NCBI RefSeq assembly: GCF_016552165.1
Contig: NZ_JACVDA010000006.1
Span: 1 to 64,000, forward strand
From: Parvimonas parva
GTDB lineage: Bacteria; Bacillota; Clostridia; Tissierellales; Peptoniphilaceae
DNA length: 64,000 bases
Direction of reading: 5' to 3'
Shown: positions 54,418 to 63,358 of the stretch, piece by piece
Position numbering within the stretch: position 1 is the first letter of the stretch
How the letters are laid out: every line of letters starts with the position of its first letter
The notes under the pieces: generated by a model
Told to the model about the DNA's origin: nothing
Databases searched by the model: none
What the model saw: only the letters and a program-made list of their open reading frames with translations
Program-made: the position numbers and the translations under genes

Positions 54418-55305
54418 ATGTGCACAACTTTTTCTATTTTTAGAAATGGAGAAACATTGCTCGGGAGAACAATGGACTTAAGAGATTATCACAGATATGA
54501 ATTTAAATTTTTCCCAAGCAATTATAATTATGAAGAAGATATTTTTGGAAACAAATTATATACAAAATACAAAATTATGGGAACAACATTTAGAGATTAC
54601 GACCATTTAATAGATGGAATAAATGAAAAAGGTCTTTTGGGTTGCACCAACTCTTTTAGAAATGTAATTAATTTCAAAAAAGAGCCTGACAATACAAGAT
54701 TAAATTTAACATCAACAAAGATATTAAATGTATTTTTGACAAATTGTGAAACTTTAGAAGATATAAAAGCACTTGCTCCAAAGATACATATCGTAGAAAA
54801 ATCTCTTGTCGATGAAACGAATTATTCAAGACATTACCACTATATGTTTACAGATAAAGATAATAAAAGTTTGATTATGGAAATAAAAGACGGAAATTTA
54901 GAAGTTTATGAAAATGAATATAACATAATGACAAACAGTCCAAGATTTGAAAAACATATAAAAAATTTACAAAAATATTTAGAAAAAAGAGAATTAAAAG
55001 GAAATATTCACACGCCAACAAAAAGATTCATAAGAGCATACATAGAGTTGGAAAATTTAAAACAAAATGAATTTTCAAAAAGTAACGAAGATATTTTATT
55101 TGATTCACTAAAAAAATTCACAATAACAAAAAAAGATTTAGAAAACATTTCAGAAAGCTCACAAAATATAACATTATACTACTCAATGTCAAACGCAAAA
55201 ACTTTAAAATATCATTTAAAATATACAAATTCAAAAAATGTAAACAGTTTTTCATTTGACGACTTTAAAAATGGAAATAAAAAAGAAATAGTTCAGTTTA
55301 TTTAG
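54418..55305 (+). CDS. Linear amide C-N hydrolase, choloylglycine hydrolase family
   Basis: A 295-residue Ntn hydrolase. It begins MCTTFSIF, so removal of Met exposes the nucleophile Cys2. LLGRTMDLRDYH near residue 14 holds the conserved Arg and Asp, NEKGLLGCTNSF near 69 and MTNSPRFEKH near 171 hold the oxyanion Asn region, and an Arg occurs late in the chain. The family includes bile salt hydrolases, penicillin V acylases and N-acyl-amine or homoserine-lactone acylases. Which amide it cuts is not visible. No signal peptide, so cytoplasmic. It is monocistronic. Confidence 0.87.
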   Translation: MCTTFSIFRNGETLLGRTMDLRDYHRYEFKFFPSNYNYEEDIFGNKLYTKYKIMGTTFRDYDHLIDGINEKGLLGCTNSFRNVINFKKEPDNTRLNLTSTKILNVFLTNCETLEDIKALAPKIHIVEKSLVDETNYSRHYHYMFTDKDNKSLIMEIKDGNLEVYENEYNIMTNSPRFEKHIKNLQKYLEKRELKGNIHTPTKRFIRAYIELENLKQNEFSKSNEDILFDSLKKFTITKKDLENISESSQNITLYYSMSNAKTLKYHLKYTNSKNVNSFSFDDFKNGNKKEIVQFI

Positions 55306-55307
55306 CA

Positions 55308-55344
55308 CAAAAGAGAGACTTTAATATACAAAGTCTCTCTTTTA
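55308..55344. terminator. Bidirectional terminator
   Basis: A 13-pair stem (arms about 55309-55321 and 55331-55343) has A residues left and T residues right. It lies between the convergent hydrolase and DUF4230 genes. Confidence 0.8.
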
Positions 55345-55346
55345 AT

Positions 55347-55949
55347 TTATTCAAATACTATTTTATAATTTTCTTTTATTTCCTTGGTTGTATTTAACAT
55401 TTCTGTAATAATTTTTTTTGCAACTTCTTTTGACTGCTCAAAAACGCCACTTTCTCTTGCATCCTTTTCAGCGTTTTCCTTACCACCTTGAGTAAACTCT
55501 GTATAATCTTCAACCTTAATTGGATTAAATATAGAATTCTTTTCATCATAGACCTTTAAAGATTTAAAATCCAACTCATTAGATAAAATTTTCGATTCAG
55601 GTAAAGTAATTTTTATTGTTTTACTGCCCTCATCAACATTTATCTTCGTTTCTGCTAAATCAATTCCAATCTTCAATATTCCAGTATAACTAACTATAAA
55701 ACTAGATTTAGTAAAAGGTAATTTAAAATTGAATAATGTATTCCAGTCTTCTCTACTAACAACTTCCTTATACTTATATTGAATTGTAGATAATTCTTTT
55801 AATTCTTTAATTTGTACTCCAACAGTTTCATTTGTAATTTTAGGTTTTCCATTATCTCTATGAGTAAAATAATATCCCCCTACTATACCCAAGACAACTA
55901 ATACTACCAACATTATAGATACAATACGTTTTTTAAACTCTGCCATCAT
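55347..55949 (-). CDS. DUF4230 domain-containing membrane-anchored protein
   Basis: The 200-residue protein has an N-terminal membrane helix (about residues 9-27) and an extracytoplasmic domain that matches DUF4230: LKELSTIQYKYKEVV near 50, then TGILKIGIDLAETKINVDEGSKTIKITLPESKI near 88-120. The role of the family is unknown. I chose the ATG at 55947-55949, seven bases after AGGAGG; an upstream TTG abuts that site and cannot be the start. The C-terminal third is charged and probably helical. Confidence 0.82.
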   Translation of the reverse strand: MMAEFKKRIVSIMLVVLVVLGIVGGYYFTHRDNGKPKITNETVGVQIKELKELSTIQYKYKEVVSREDWNTLFNFKLPFTKSSFIVSYTGILKIGIDLAETKINVDEGSKTIKITLPESKILSNELDFKSLKVYDEKNSIFNPIKVEDYTEFTQGGKENAEKDARESGVFEQSKEVAKKIITEMLNTTKEIKENYKIVFE

Positions 55950-56041
55950 AAGCAATCCTCCTAAATAAAAATAATATCGTAACCATTATATATATGTATA
56001 TATGGAATGTGAATATTTTTTGCATAAAAAAGGCTAATAAA

Positions 56042-56965
56042 TTAAATTTTATTCGCCATATCTATTATCTTTTTGAATCTATGATTTACTCCGGATTTAC
56101 TTATGTTTAAAACTTCTGCAAGTTCTTTTAATGAAAAAGTTGGATTTTTTAATCTTAATTCACATAAGTCAAGTAAATTTTTATCCAAATTTTCTTTTCC
56201 ATATTTTTTATAAACTGTATTTATTGCATCAATTTGTGTAAATGAAGTATTTAAAGTTTTATCTAAATTTGCCGTTTCACAATTTGTTAGTCTGTTTGTA
56301 TTGTTCTTTATTTCTTTTATCATCTTAGTTTCTTCAAATTTGAATAAACTGTTTACCGTTCCAATTAGCGAAAGAAAATCAGAGATCATCGCACTATCTT
56401 TTACATAGACAATATATTGCCCCTTTTTCTCAAGACTTTTCGCTTTTATTCCAAATACTTTTAAATATCTTATAACAAGTTTGGATAATTCATCTGAATT
56501 TAAAGTAAATTCCAAATGGTAACTCTTGTCCGGATTTGCTATTGAGCCTGCACCTAAAAAAACTCCACATAAAAAGTTTTTAATAAAATCTTTACTTTTT
56601 GTAATATCTTCATAAAGCTCATCTTTTAAGAAAAGACTATCAAGGTCTGAAAAGTAAGTATCTTCTAAAAACTTCTTTGAAATTTCTTCATTTTCAATTA
56701 CAATTTTATATACATTGTTTTTTCTTAAGTTTGAAATTTTTGAAACTATTATCTTTCCGTCATAAGAGTATAGAAATTTAAAAAGCTTAAAAATTCTTCT
56801 TATGATTGAATTGTTTGTAGTTTCAAATCTAATCGTAAAGGAAAAATTACTAAAAACAATCGTTCCATTAGTCCTTATAAAAGCAGAAAGTTCAGAAATA
56901 GCAGAATTTTTTTCTACTATTTCTCTTCTTGAAAGTTCATTTTTTAAATCAGTTGAAAATGCCAT
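56042..56965 (-). CDS. whiA: DNA-binding protein WhiA
   Basis: A 307-residue WhiA: two LAGLIDADG-like homing-endonuclease-fold repeats (about 1-200, with FLCGVFLGAGSIANPDKSYHLEF near 130-152) and a C-terminal helix-turn-helix (LRLKNPTFSLKELAEVLNISKSGVNHRFKKI, about 268-300). In Firmicutes it influences cell division and chromosome segregation. Its ATG overlaps the NUDIX stop codon (TAATG). The genes rapZ and yvcK, which usually sit between them, are absent. Confidence 0.94.
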   Translation of the reverse strand: MAFSTDLKNELSRREIVEKNSAISELSAFIRTNGTIVFSNFSFTIRFETTNNSIIRRIFKLFKFLYSYDGKIIVSKISNLRKNNVYKIVIENEEISKKFLEDTYFSDLDSLFLKDELYEDITKSKDFIKNFLCGVFLGAGSIANPDKSYHLEFTLNSDELSKLVIRYLKVFGIKAKSLEKKGQYIVYVKDSAMISDFLSLIGTVNSLFKFEETKMIKEIKNNTNRLTNCETANLDKTLNTSFTQIDAINTVYKKYGKENLDKNLLDLCELRLKNPTFSLKELAEVLNISKSGVNHRFKKIIDMANKI

Positions 56966-57378
56966 TATTTTCTTTTTCTCTTTTCGTAAAAATAATTCGC
57001 ACTCTTTAGCATATTTCTTTCAGCATCATGCTTTACTAATTTTATAGCCTTGTCATAAGGTAAAAATATCGCCTCTACAAAGCCCTCTTCTCTCTGTGGA
57101 TTCAAGCTCAAATCTTCAGGCTCCATATAAAAATAATGAACTGTTTTTTTCACTTTTTCACCGTCATTATGTTGGTAATCATATTTTACAAAACCTAAAT
57201 ACTTTACAATTTTACCAAGTATTCCAGATTCTTCTTGCACTTCTCTAACAGCTGCCACTTCTTTAGTTTCATTATCTTCAAGTCTTCCTTTTGGTAAAAC
57301 CCATTCATTGCTAAACTTCTTTAACAAAAGAAAATTGCCATTATGAATAACAACTCCACCAGCACTAACCTCTAGCAT
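56965..57378 (-). CDS. NUDIX hydrolase
   Basis: A 137-residue NUDIX protein. The catalytic box is complete: G-R-L-E-D-N-E..REVQEESGI (residues about 38-60). It hydrolyses a nucleoside diphosphate linked to another group; the substrate is not visible, but this size and its place before whiA match the YvcI-type. I chose the ATG at 57376-57378 because AGGAGG lies just before it. An in-frame ATG six codons upstream lies before that site and is less likely. Confidence 0.87.
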   Translation of the reverse strand: MLEVSAGGVVIHNGNFLLLKKFSNEWVLPKGRLEDNETKEVAAVREVQEESGILGKIVKYLGFVKYDYQHNDGEKVKKTVHYFYMEPEDLSLNPQREEGFVEAIFLPYDKAIKLVKHDAERNMLKSANYFYEKRKRK

Positions 57379-57526
57379 AAAACCTCCTATTATCATATCA
57401 CATATCTTCTTAATATTATAACACGAATTAAATATACATTCAAATAATAAAAATTAATTTGTATCCATAGCAACAATGTCATAAATATGATATAATAAAT
57501 GGTAGTTTATATTAAAGGAGATTATA

Positions 57527-58621
57527 ATGAAATTAGGAATAGTTGGATTACCAAATGTTGGTAAAAGTACATTATTTAACGCAATTACAAAAGCCGGAGC
57601 CGAATCGGCAAATTATCCTTTCTGTACTATTGACCCGAATGTAGGTCTTGTAAATGTACCTGATGAAAGATTAAATAAATTAACCGAGCTTTACAATTCA
57701 AAAAAGACAATTCCTGCTGTTATTGAATTTTATGATATTGCAGGTCTTGTAAAGGGAGCAAGTAAAGGTGAAGGTCTTGGAAATAAATTCTTATCTCATA
57801 TTAGAGAAGTTGATGCAATCGTAGAAGTGATTAGATGTTTTGAAGATGAAAATATCGTTCATGTTGACGGAGAAGTTAATCCACTAAGAGATGTTGAAAC
57901 TATTAACTTAGAACTTATTCTATCCGATTTAGAACTTGTGGAAAAAAGATTAGAAAAAGCTAGAAAATCTTTAAAGGGAAACAAAAGTTTTAAAGAAGAA
58001 GTTGACCTTTTAGAAAAAATATTACCTGTTTTAGAAGAAGGAAAATCTATTAGAACTTTAACTTTTGATGACGCTGAAAAAGCAATTTTAAAAAACTTTT
58101 CTCTTTTGAGTGTAAAGCCTATAATTTATGTTGCAAATGTAAATGAAGATGATATGATTGATGAAGGAAAGAGTAACGAATATGTAAAAATTTTAGATGA
58201 TTTTGCTAAAAATGAAAATTCTGGAATCGTAGTTATAAGTGCTCAAATAGAAAAAGAAATTTCTGAACTTGAAGATGATGAACAAGTGGAATTTTTAAAT
58301 GATTTAGGAATTTCTGAAAGTGGTGTTTCAAAGCTTATAAAAGAAAGCTACAACCTTTTAGGACTTATGAGTTTCTTAACAGCAGGCCCTGAAGAAACAA
58401 GAGCTTGGACTATAAAAATCGGAACAAGCGCCGTTAATGCTGCCGGAAAAATTCACTCAGACATTCAAAGAGGTTTCATCAGAGCAGAAATCGTAAATTA
58501 TGATGACTTAATCTCACTTGGAAGTATGGTTACTGCAAGAGAAAAAGGTCTTGTAAGACTTGAAGGTAAAGAGTACATTATGCAAGACGGAGATGTAGTT
58601 TACTTTAGATTTAATGTTTAA
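57527..58621 (+). CDS. ychF: Redox-regulated ATPase/GTPase YchF
   Basis: The 364-residue Obg-related protein binds ATP in preference to GTP and associates with ribosomes. It shows the P loop GLPNVGKST near residue 7, NYPFCTIDPN near 30, the switch region FYDIAGLVKGASKGEGLGNKFL near 68-89, and the C-terminal TGS-like domain with TAGPEETRAWTI, AGKIHSDIQRGFIRAE and MQDGDVVYFRF. It is monocistronic with AAAGGAG before the start. A -10 box TATAAT lies just upstream, without a good -35 box. Confidence 0.96.
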   Translation: MKLGIVGLPNVGKSTLFNAITKAGAESANYPFCTIDPNVGLVNVPDERLNKLTELYNSKKTIPAVIEFYDIAGLVKGASKGEGLGNKFLSHIREVDAIVEVIRCFEDENIVHVDGEVNPLRDVETINLELILSDLELVEKRLEKARKSLKGNKSFKEEVDLLEKILPVLEEGKSIRTLTFDDAEKAILKNFSLLSVKPIIYVANVNEDDMIDEGKSNEYVKILDDFAKNENSGIVVISAQIEKEISELEDDEQVEFLNDLGISESGVSKLIKESYNLLGLMSFLTAGPEETRAWTIKIGTSAVNAAGKIHSDIQRGFIRAEIVNYDDLISLGSMVTAREKGLVRLEGKEYIMQDGDVVYFRFNV

Positions 58622-58624
58622 ACG

Positions 58625-58660
58625 AAAAGACTGTGCAACAAACACAGTCTTTCTTTTTTT
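58625..58660. terminator. Terminator of ychF (bidirectional)
   Basis: A 10-pair stem (arms 58626-58635 and 58643-58652) with a 7-base loop is followed by a T run on the plus strand. It also covers the stop of the convergent binding-protein gene. Confidence 0.85.
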
Positions 58661-59726
58661 ACCTACCTAGAATATTTTTTACTTCTTCGTCTTTTAATTC
58701 ATAATTATAAAATAATTTATAAAATTCTTTTACTTCTTTTTTAATATCATAATTATAAACTTCAGGATAAACTAAATTTCCAAGCCATTTCATTCCAATT
58801 ACTCTATTAACTGCAGGTGGTCTTCCGAAGAAATTATATGGACCACTAGGAGTATAGAAAACTTTATTTTCCTTTACAGCTTTTAGAGTTTTAAAAGTTT
58901 CTTCTCCTTTAATTTGTTCAGCTAATTCTTTTGATTCAAAAATCAAGAAATCAGGATTTACTTCTGATAATTTTTCAAAAGGAATTTCATTTCCTGAACC
59001 GCCTTTAACTTTTTCTACGGTAATTGGATTTTGAGCACCGATAAATTCAATAATATCAGCGTGGATAGATCCTTTTGCATTTGCAAATAGTCCTGTTTTT
59101 CCTCCACCGTAGTAAACTTTTTTAACATCTTTTATCTTTGCCTTATTTGCTTCAATTTCCTTATATGTCTTCTTGATATATTCAGAAAGTTCTTTTCCTC
59201 TTTCTTTATTACCTAAAACTTCAGCAAGTCTGTCAAAAGCTTCAGGTAATTTGTCAAGAGTTAACTCAATGAAAACTACAGGGATTTTTAATTGTTCTTG
59301 TAGCTTGTTTAAATCTTCTTCAATTCCTTTTTTCTTTTCACCCATATCAATTATTACATCAGGTTTTGCATTTACAACAGCTTCCATATTAAGATTGGCT
59401 TTCTTTCCATAGAACGCTCCAAATTCAGGTAATTTTTTCAACTCATCGGTAATATACTTTTCTGTACTCTTTGAAAATTTTGATGCTACCCCAACAAGTT
59501 TATTCGGCTCAAAAATATGCAACATAACTTGTGCAGGATTTCCTGATGGAGCAACTCTTGTAATGTTTTGTTTTAAAGTAACTTCTCTTCCCAAGTCATC
59601 TTTAAAAACTCTAGTTTCGTTCTTTGTCTCTGTTTGTTCATTTTTCTTTTCAGCAGGTTTCGAACAAGCTGTAAAAAGAAGTCCGAAAGTTAAACAAAGA
59701 GCTAAAATTCTCTTAAATTTTTTCAT
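58659..59726 (-). CDS. ABC transporter substrate-binding lipoprotein (iron-siderophore/corrinoid class)
   Basis: The 355-residue protein has a lipoprotein signal with lipobox FTAC (Cys near 21). The mature part is a TroA/FecB-type binding fold: VFKDDLGREVTLKQNITRVAPSG near residue 41, then KLVGVASKFS near 76 and PDVIIDMGEKKKG near 118, and a long linking helix near 165-200. It captures an iron chelate, haem, corrinoid or similar ligand. It is the last gene of the operon and overlaps the methyltransferase gene by four bases (ATGA), with AAGGAGG inside that gene's end. Confidence 0.88.
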   Translation of the reverse strand: MKKFKRILALCLTFGLLFTACSKPAEKKNEQTETKNETRVFKDDLGREVTLKQNITRVAPSGNPAQVMLHIFEPNKLVGVASKFSKSTEKYITDELKKLPEFGAFYGKKANLNMEAVVNAKPDVIIDMGEKKKGIEEDLNKLQEQLKIPVVFIELTLDKLPEAFDRLAEVLGNKERGKELSEYIKKTYKEIEANKAKIKDVKKVYYGGGKTGLFANAKGSIHADIIEFIGAQNPITVEKVKGGSGNEIPFEKLSEVNPDFLIFESKELAEQIKGEETFKTLKAVKENKVFYTPSGPYNFFGRPPAVNRVIGMKWLGNLVYPEVYNYDIKKEVKEFYKLFYNYELKDEEVKNILGR

Positions 59727-60424
59727 ATTTCCTCCTTTTCCACTACTACAATGGCTGTATTTTTAGGTTTACAATAATATTTTGTAAAAATTTCCCCATT
59801 GTAATTGTAATCTATATCTTTTACATTAGATATCAAATTAATTCCTTTTTCGCCATACCATTTATTTAAGTACTTAATAACTTCTTCATCATCTTTTAAC
59901 GGTTGACCAAATTCAAAAGTTTGTCTGTAAATTTTATAGGGAATTTTTCTATCATCTAAAAACTTACAAATATCTTGAATAGTATTTTTATTCGGATTAT
60001 GAACAATACTTTTTTCAACATCATTTCGTATTATTATCATCCTTTTAGTAAATAAGTTAAAAAAATTGTAAAAATAATCTTCAACATTTCCAAAATGACT
60101 AAATAAAATATTATCACTTACTCCAATTTTTTCAAAAAGTTCTCCATCATAACAATTAGAACAAATTGTCTTGAAATTTTTAATTTTGTTTTTTGCAATA
60201 TTATCTTCCAAAAGATCTAAAACCTTATCATCATAATCTACCCCAATTATATCACTGAAATAATCAGATAATTTCATAGGCAAAATTCCTAATCCACAAC
60301 CGAAGTCAATAAGGCTTTCTCCTTTTGGAATGATTTTTTTGATTTCTAAAGTCATATTATCGTGATATTTAGTATATTCTGAAGCAACTAAATACCATTT
60401 TATTCTATCTTCATTCCAAAACAT
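59723..60424 (-). CDS. Class I SAM-dependent methyltransferase within an ABC importer operon
   Basis: A 233-residue protein with the SAM-binding motif I ESLIDFGCGLGILP near residue 37-50 and acidic loop IGVDYDD near 62. The later parts diverge from families I know. I chose the ATG at 60422-60424 (MFWNEDRIKW): AAGGAGG lies 12 bases before it, and it overlaps the ATPase stop codon by 14 bases. The longer open frame has no such site. Its place between the ATPase and the binding protein suggests it acts on the imported ligand or on a metal chelator. The substrate is unknown. Confidence 0.82.
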   Translation of the reverse strand: MFWNEDRIKWYLVASEYTKYHDNMTLEIKKIIPKGESLIDFGCGLGILPMKLSDYFSDIIGVDYDDKVLDLLEDNIAKNKIKNFKTICSNCYDGELFEKIGVSDNILFSHFGNVEDYFYNFFNLFTKRMIIIRNDVEKSIVHNPNKNTIQDICKFLDDRKIPYKIYRQTFEFGQPLKDDEEVIKYLNKWYGEKGINLISNVKDIDYNYNGEIFTKYYCKPKNTAIVVVEKEEI

Positions 60425-61202
60425 AATCGCGTCTAACCTCCTTATAATCAGGAATACAAAATTTTCCGTTTTCAGTTTCAATTAAATTTATAGGAACATT
60501 ATATAATTTTTCTAAAAGTTCCTTATTCAAAATAGATACATCTCCAAAAAAACTTTCCTTATCTTTTCTAACTATAAGTACCTTATCTGCATAAGTCAAA
60601 GCGTGATTAGGATTATGAGTTGTAATTAAAAATCCTATATTTTTTTTCTTCAATGAATTACAAATTTCCATTATCTTTAGCTGATTTCCATAATCTAAAT
60701 TAGCAACCGGCTCGTCCATAAAAATATAGTTATTGGCTTGCAACAATGCTCTTGCAATTAAAACAAGCTGTCTTTCTCCTCCGCTGATTTGCCTGTAGTT
60801 TTTATCTTTTAAATAAGAAATCCCTAAAGTTTTTAAAATTTCAACTGATTTTTCATAATCTTCCTTTGTAGTTTTATAGAAAAATCCATCTTTTTTAGAA
60901 TAATTCCCCATTAATATAACATCAATAACTTTATAGTCAAATGCAGGAAAATGAATTTGTGGAATATAGGAAATAAATCTTGAAAGTTTTTTGCTGTCCA
61001 ATATTTTTAAATCATTATCATCAATCAATACTTTGCCGTTTTTTATAGGAATTAGTTTTAAAAGTGCTTTTAATAAAGTTGATTTACCGGCACCGTTCTC
61101 GCCCAAAATACAAATTATTTCTCCTTTGTTTAGAGAAAAACAAATATCTTTTAATATTTCATTTTTTCCATAAAAAACTTGTAAATTTTTAACCTCTATC
61201 AT
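60411..61202 (-). CDS. ABC transporter ATPase (FecE/BtuD type)
   Basis: A 263-residue ATPase with Walker A GENGAGKST near residue 35, Q-loop YIPQIHFPAF, signature ISGGERQ near 139, Walker B YIFMDEP near 157 and the H-loop TTHNPNHALTYAD near 191. It pairs with the FecCD-type permease; the last 14 bases of that gene overlap its start. It powers uptake of an iron-siderophore, haem or cobalamin-like compound. Confidence 0.92.
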   Translation of the reverse strand: MIEVKNLQVFYGKNEILKDICFSLNKGEIICILGENGAGKSTLLKALLKLIPIKNGKVLIDDNDLKILDSKKLSRFISYIPQIHFPAFDYKVIDVILMGNYSKKDGFFYKTTKEDYEKSVEILKTLGISYLKDKNYRQISGGERQLVLIARALLQANNYIFMDEPVANLDYGNQLKIMEICNSLKKKNIGFLITTHNPNHALTYADKVLIVRKDKESFFGDVSILNKELLEKLYNVPINLIETENGKFCIPDYKEVRRDYVLE

Positions 61203-62205
61203 AATCTCTACCTTTTTTATAAATTAAATACAAGAATATAGGTGCTCCAATAAAAGAAGTAACAATTCCAATAGGAATTTCAGAAGTTGTAATATTTCTA
61301 CATAAAATATCTACAACAAGTAAAAAACTTGACCCTAAAATACCTGATGCAGGAATTACAAATCTATAATCATCTCCGAAGATAAGTCTTGAAAAATGTG
61401 GTATTACAAGTCCAATCCATCCAATTATTCCTGTAACTGCAACACTTGAAGCAGTCATTAATGTTGCAAAAAATATTATAATAAATCTTATTTTTTCAGT
61501 ATTTAATCCAAGTGTTTTAGCCTCTTCTTCCCCCATTGTAAAAATATTTATTTCTATTTTATATAAATTTGAAACTATAAGTCCAATTACAATAGGGAAA
61601 AATATAAATTTAAAATCAATCATTTTTACTGATGCCAAAGAGCCCATAAGCCAATATGTTATGCTTGGTAGCTGATTTTCCGTATCTGCAACAAGTTTTA
61701 CAAAAGAAATTAAAGAAGAAAATAAACTTCCTATCATCATTCCAGTTAAAATAAGTCCTAAAATTCTATCACTTCTAAAAATTTTACTTAAAGTGTATGT
61801 TACAAAAACTGAAAGAATCCCTAAACTAAAAGACAAAAGTGTTATTTCAAAAAAATTAAAATACATCAGTATTCCAAAAGCTGAACCAAATGCTGAAGCT
61901 TGTGTTGCTCCTAAAATATCAGGACTTACCATTGGATTTTTTAAAAGACCTTGAAACAATGCACCGCTTGTAGAAATACCTGCCCCTACAAGCATAGCAC
62001 ATAATACTCTTGGAATCCTTATATTCCAAATTATTGTGCTTTGAGCTGAATCACTAACGATTCCATAAAAAATTCTATCTACTATCACTTTTATTACTTC
62101 AAAAAATTTAACAGGATAACGACCGATGCTAAATGAAAAAATAAAAGCTAACACCAAAATAATTGTTAAGATAAAAAATTTTAATCTAATTTTAGTATTA
62201 ATCAT
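61189..62205 (-). CDS. FecCD family ABC transporter permease
   Basis: A 338-residue membrane permease with about ten helices. The family pattern is clear: RIPRVLCAMLVGAGISTSGALFQGLLKNPMVSPDILG near residues 64-100, LTGMMIGSLFSSL near 152, GEEEAKTLGLNTEKIRF near 225-241 (coupling helix) and AVTGIIGWIGLVIPHFSRLIFGDDYR near 253-278. It is the first gene of the operon and has a strong promoter. A dimer of this protein with two ATPases forms the importer. Confidence 0.93.
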   Translation of the reverse strand: MINTKIRLKFFILTIILVLAFIFSFSIGRYPVKFFEVIKVIVDRIFYGIVSDSAQSTIIWNIRIPRVLCAMLVGAGISTSGALFQGLLKNPMVSPDILGATQASAFGSAFGILMYFNFFEITLLSFSLGILSVFVTYTLSKIFRSDRILGLILTGMMIGSLFSSLISFVKLVADTENQLPSITYWLMGSLASVKMIDFKFIFFPIVIGLIVSNLYKIEINIFTMGEEEAKTLGLNTEKIRFIIIFFATLMTASSVAVTGIIGWIGLVIPHFSRLIFGDDYRFVIPASGILGSSFLLVVDILCRNITTSEIPIGIVTSFIGAPIFLYLIYKKGRDYDRG

Positions 62206-62252
62206 ATAAACTCTCTTCCTTATTTTTATAAAAATATAACGATAGTATAAAA

Positions 62253-62281
62253 ATTATAAAACATATCAAAATAAAAGTCAA
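62253..62281 (-). promoter_or_regulatory. Promoter of the FecCD-type importer operon
   Basis: On the minus strand TTGACT (62276-62281) and TATAAT (62253-62258) are 17 bases apart. I do not see a convincing Fur box in the leader. Confidence 0.75.
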
Positions 62282-62351
62282 TACATTTTATCAGACAATC
62301 AAAAAGAAACAATATATTTTCCATTAAAAAATTTTTAAAATTAAAATTAAC

Positions 62352-62392
62352 AAAAAAAGTCTAGCTATGAGTTTCCTCAACGCTAGACTTTT
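62352..62392 (-). terminator. Terminator of VanY-like gene
   Basis: An 11-pair stem (arms about 62355-62365 and 62382-62392) is followed on the minus strand by a run of T residues, about 50 bases after the stop codon. Confidence 0.75.
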
Positions 62393-62442
62393 ATTCTGTA
62401 ACAACAAAGTTCTAAGGATAATGCTTGATTAGAACCATCGTA

Positions 62443-63321
62443 TTATTGTCTTAAAAATTCTTCTAATGTAATATTTTTCTTAAAAATTTTATTTGCATTT
62501 TCTACGCCAACAAAGCGAAAATGCCAAGGCTCAAATTTATAATTAGTCTTATCTTCTTTATTTTCAGGATAACGAAGAATAAAACCATATTTATGAGCAT
62601 TTTTTATAAGCCATTTAAATTCTTCAGTTTCTTTAAAAGATTCTTTTAAATTTTTTTCTTCATCTTTTCCAATTATATCTAAACTTTGTCCAATTTGTGA
62701 TTCATTATGACCTGCACTAGAATACATAGCATATTCAATATATTTGTCATTCTTAGGTGCATTTTTATTAAGTTGCTTTTGTTCTTCGTAACTTATAAAT
62801 CCTTTATGCAAATCTAAAGTTATTCTATCTCTATTTGCATCTACTTTCATTAAATCAAATTGTTTTTCGACAAATTTATCAAAGCCGGGATTAAAATCAC
62901 TAGGTAATTTATACTCCGTATTTACTAAAAGAATTCCCTTTATAACTTTAAATAATTTATTTTTAGATACATTTTCAATATTACTACTTTTAACAAAATA
63001 AAATTTATCTTCAAATTTAACCTTACTTATTCCATCTTTATATCCAAAAACTTCTAAATATTTTTCCTCTTCAACTTTTACTTTCTCTTTTAAAAGCTCC
63101 TCTGTTTCATAAAGAGATACTTTTTTCAAAGTTTTTGCATAATTAGTTGCAATATCGGAAAAATCTTTAACTTCCGGCAAAGTTAATGTTTCAAAATTGT
63201 ATGGCATTTTACTTTCCAATTCAATTTTCTTCATTTTTTGTCGATTATAAAAATAAACCGAAGAAATCAATATTATCAAAAAAATTGTTATTAAAAAAAT
63301 TATTTTTTTACTTTTTTTCAA
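62443..63321 (-). CDS. VanY/DacB-like M15 family protein, probably inactive
   Basis: The 292-residue protein has an N-terminal membrane anchor (about 7-25) and a C-terminal domain aligning with D-alanyl-D-alanine carboxypeptidases of family M15. The final stretch YGFILRYPENKEDKTNYKFEPWHFRFVG is strongly VanY-like and keeps its Glu and His. Two key places are changed: the zinc motif S-x-H-x-x-G-x-A-x-D reads ESQIGQSLDI, so Ser stands where the His should be, and the Arg of the R-S-Y-E-E-Q motif is Ile (ISYEEQ). It is likely a wall-binding pseudo-enzyme. The start is TTG, with AGAGG before it. Confidence 0.82.
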   Translation of the reverse strand: MKKSKKIIFLITIFLIILISSVYFYNRQKMKKIELESKMPYNFETLTLPEVKDFSDIATNYAKTLKKVSLYETEELLKEKVKVEEEKYLEVFGYKDGISKVKFEDKFYFVKSSNIENVSKNKLFKVIKGILLVNTEYKLPSDFNPGFDKFVEKQFDLMKVDANRDRITLDLHKGFISYEEQKQLNKNAPKNDKYIEYAMYSSAGHNESQIGQSLDIIGKDEEKNLKESFKETEEFKWLIKNAHKYGFILRYPENKEDKTNYKFEPWHFRFVGVENANKIFKKNITLEEFLRQ

Positions 63322-63358
63322 AATATAAACCTCTATATAATTATAATATATATAATTA

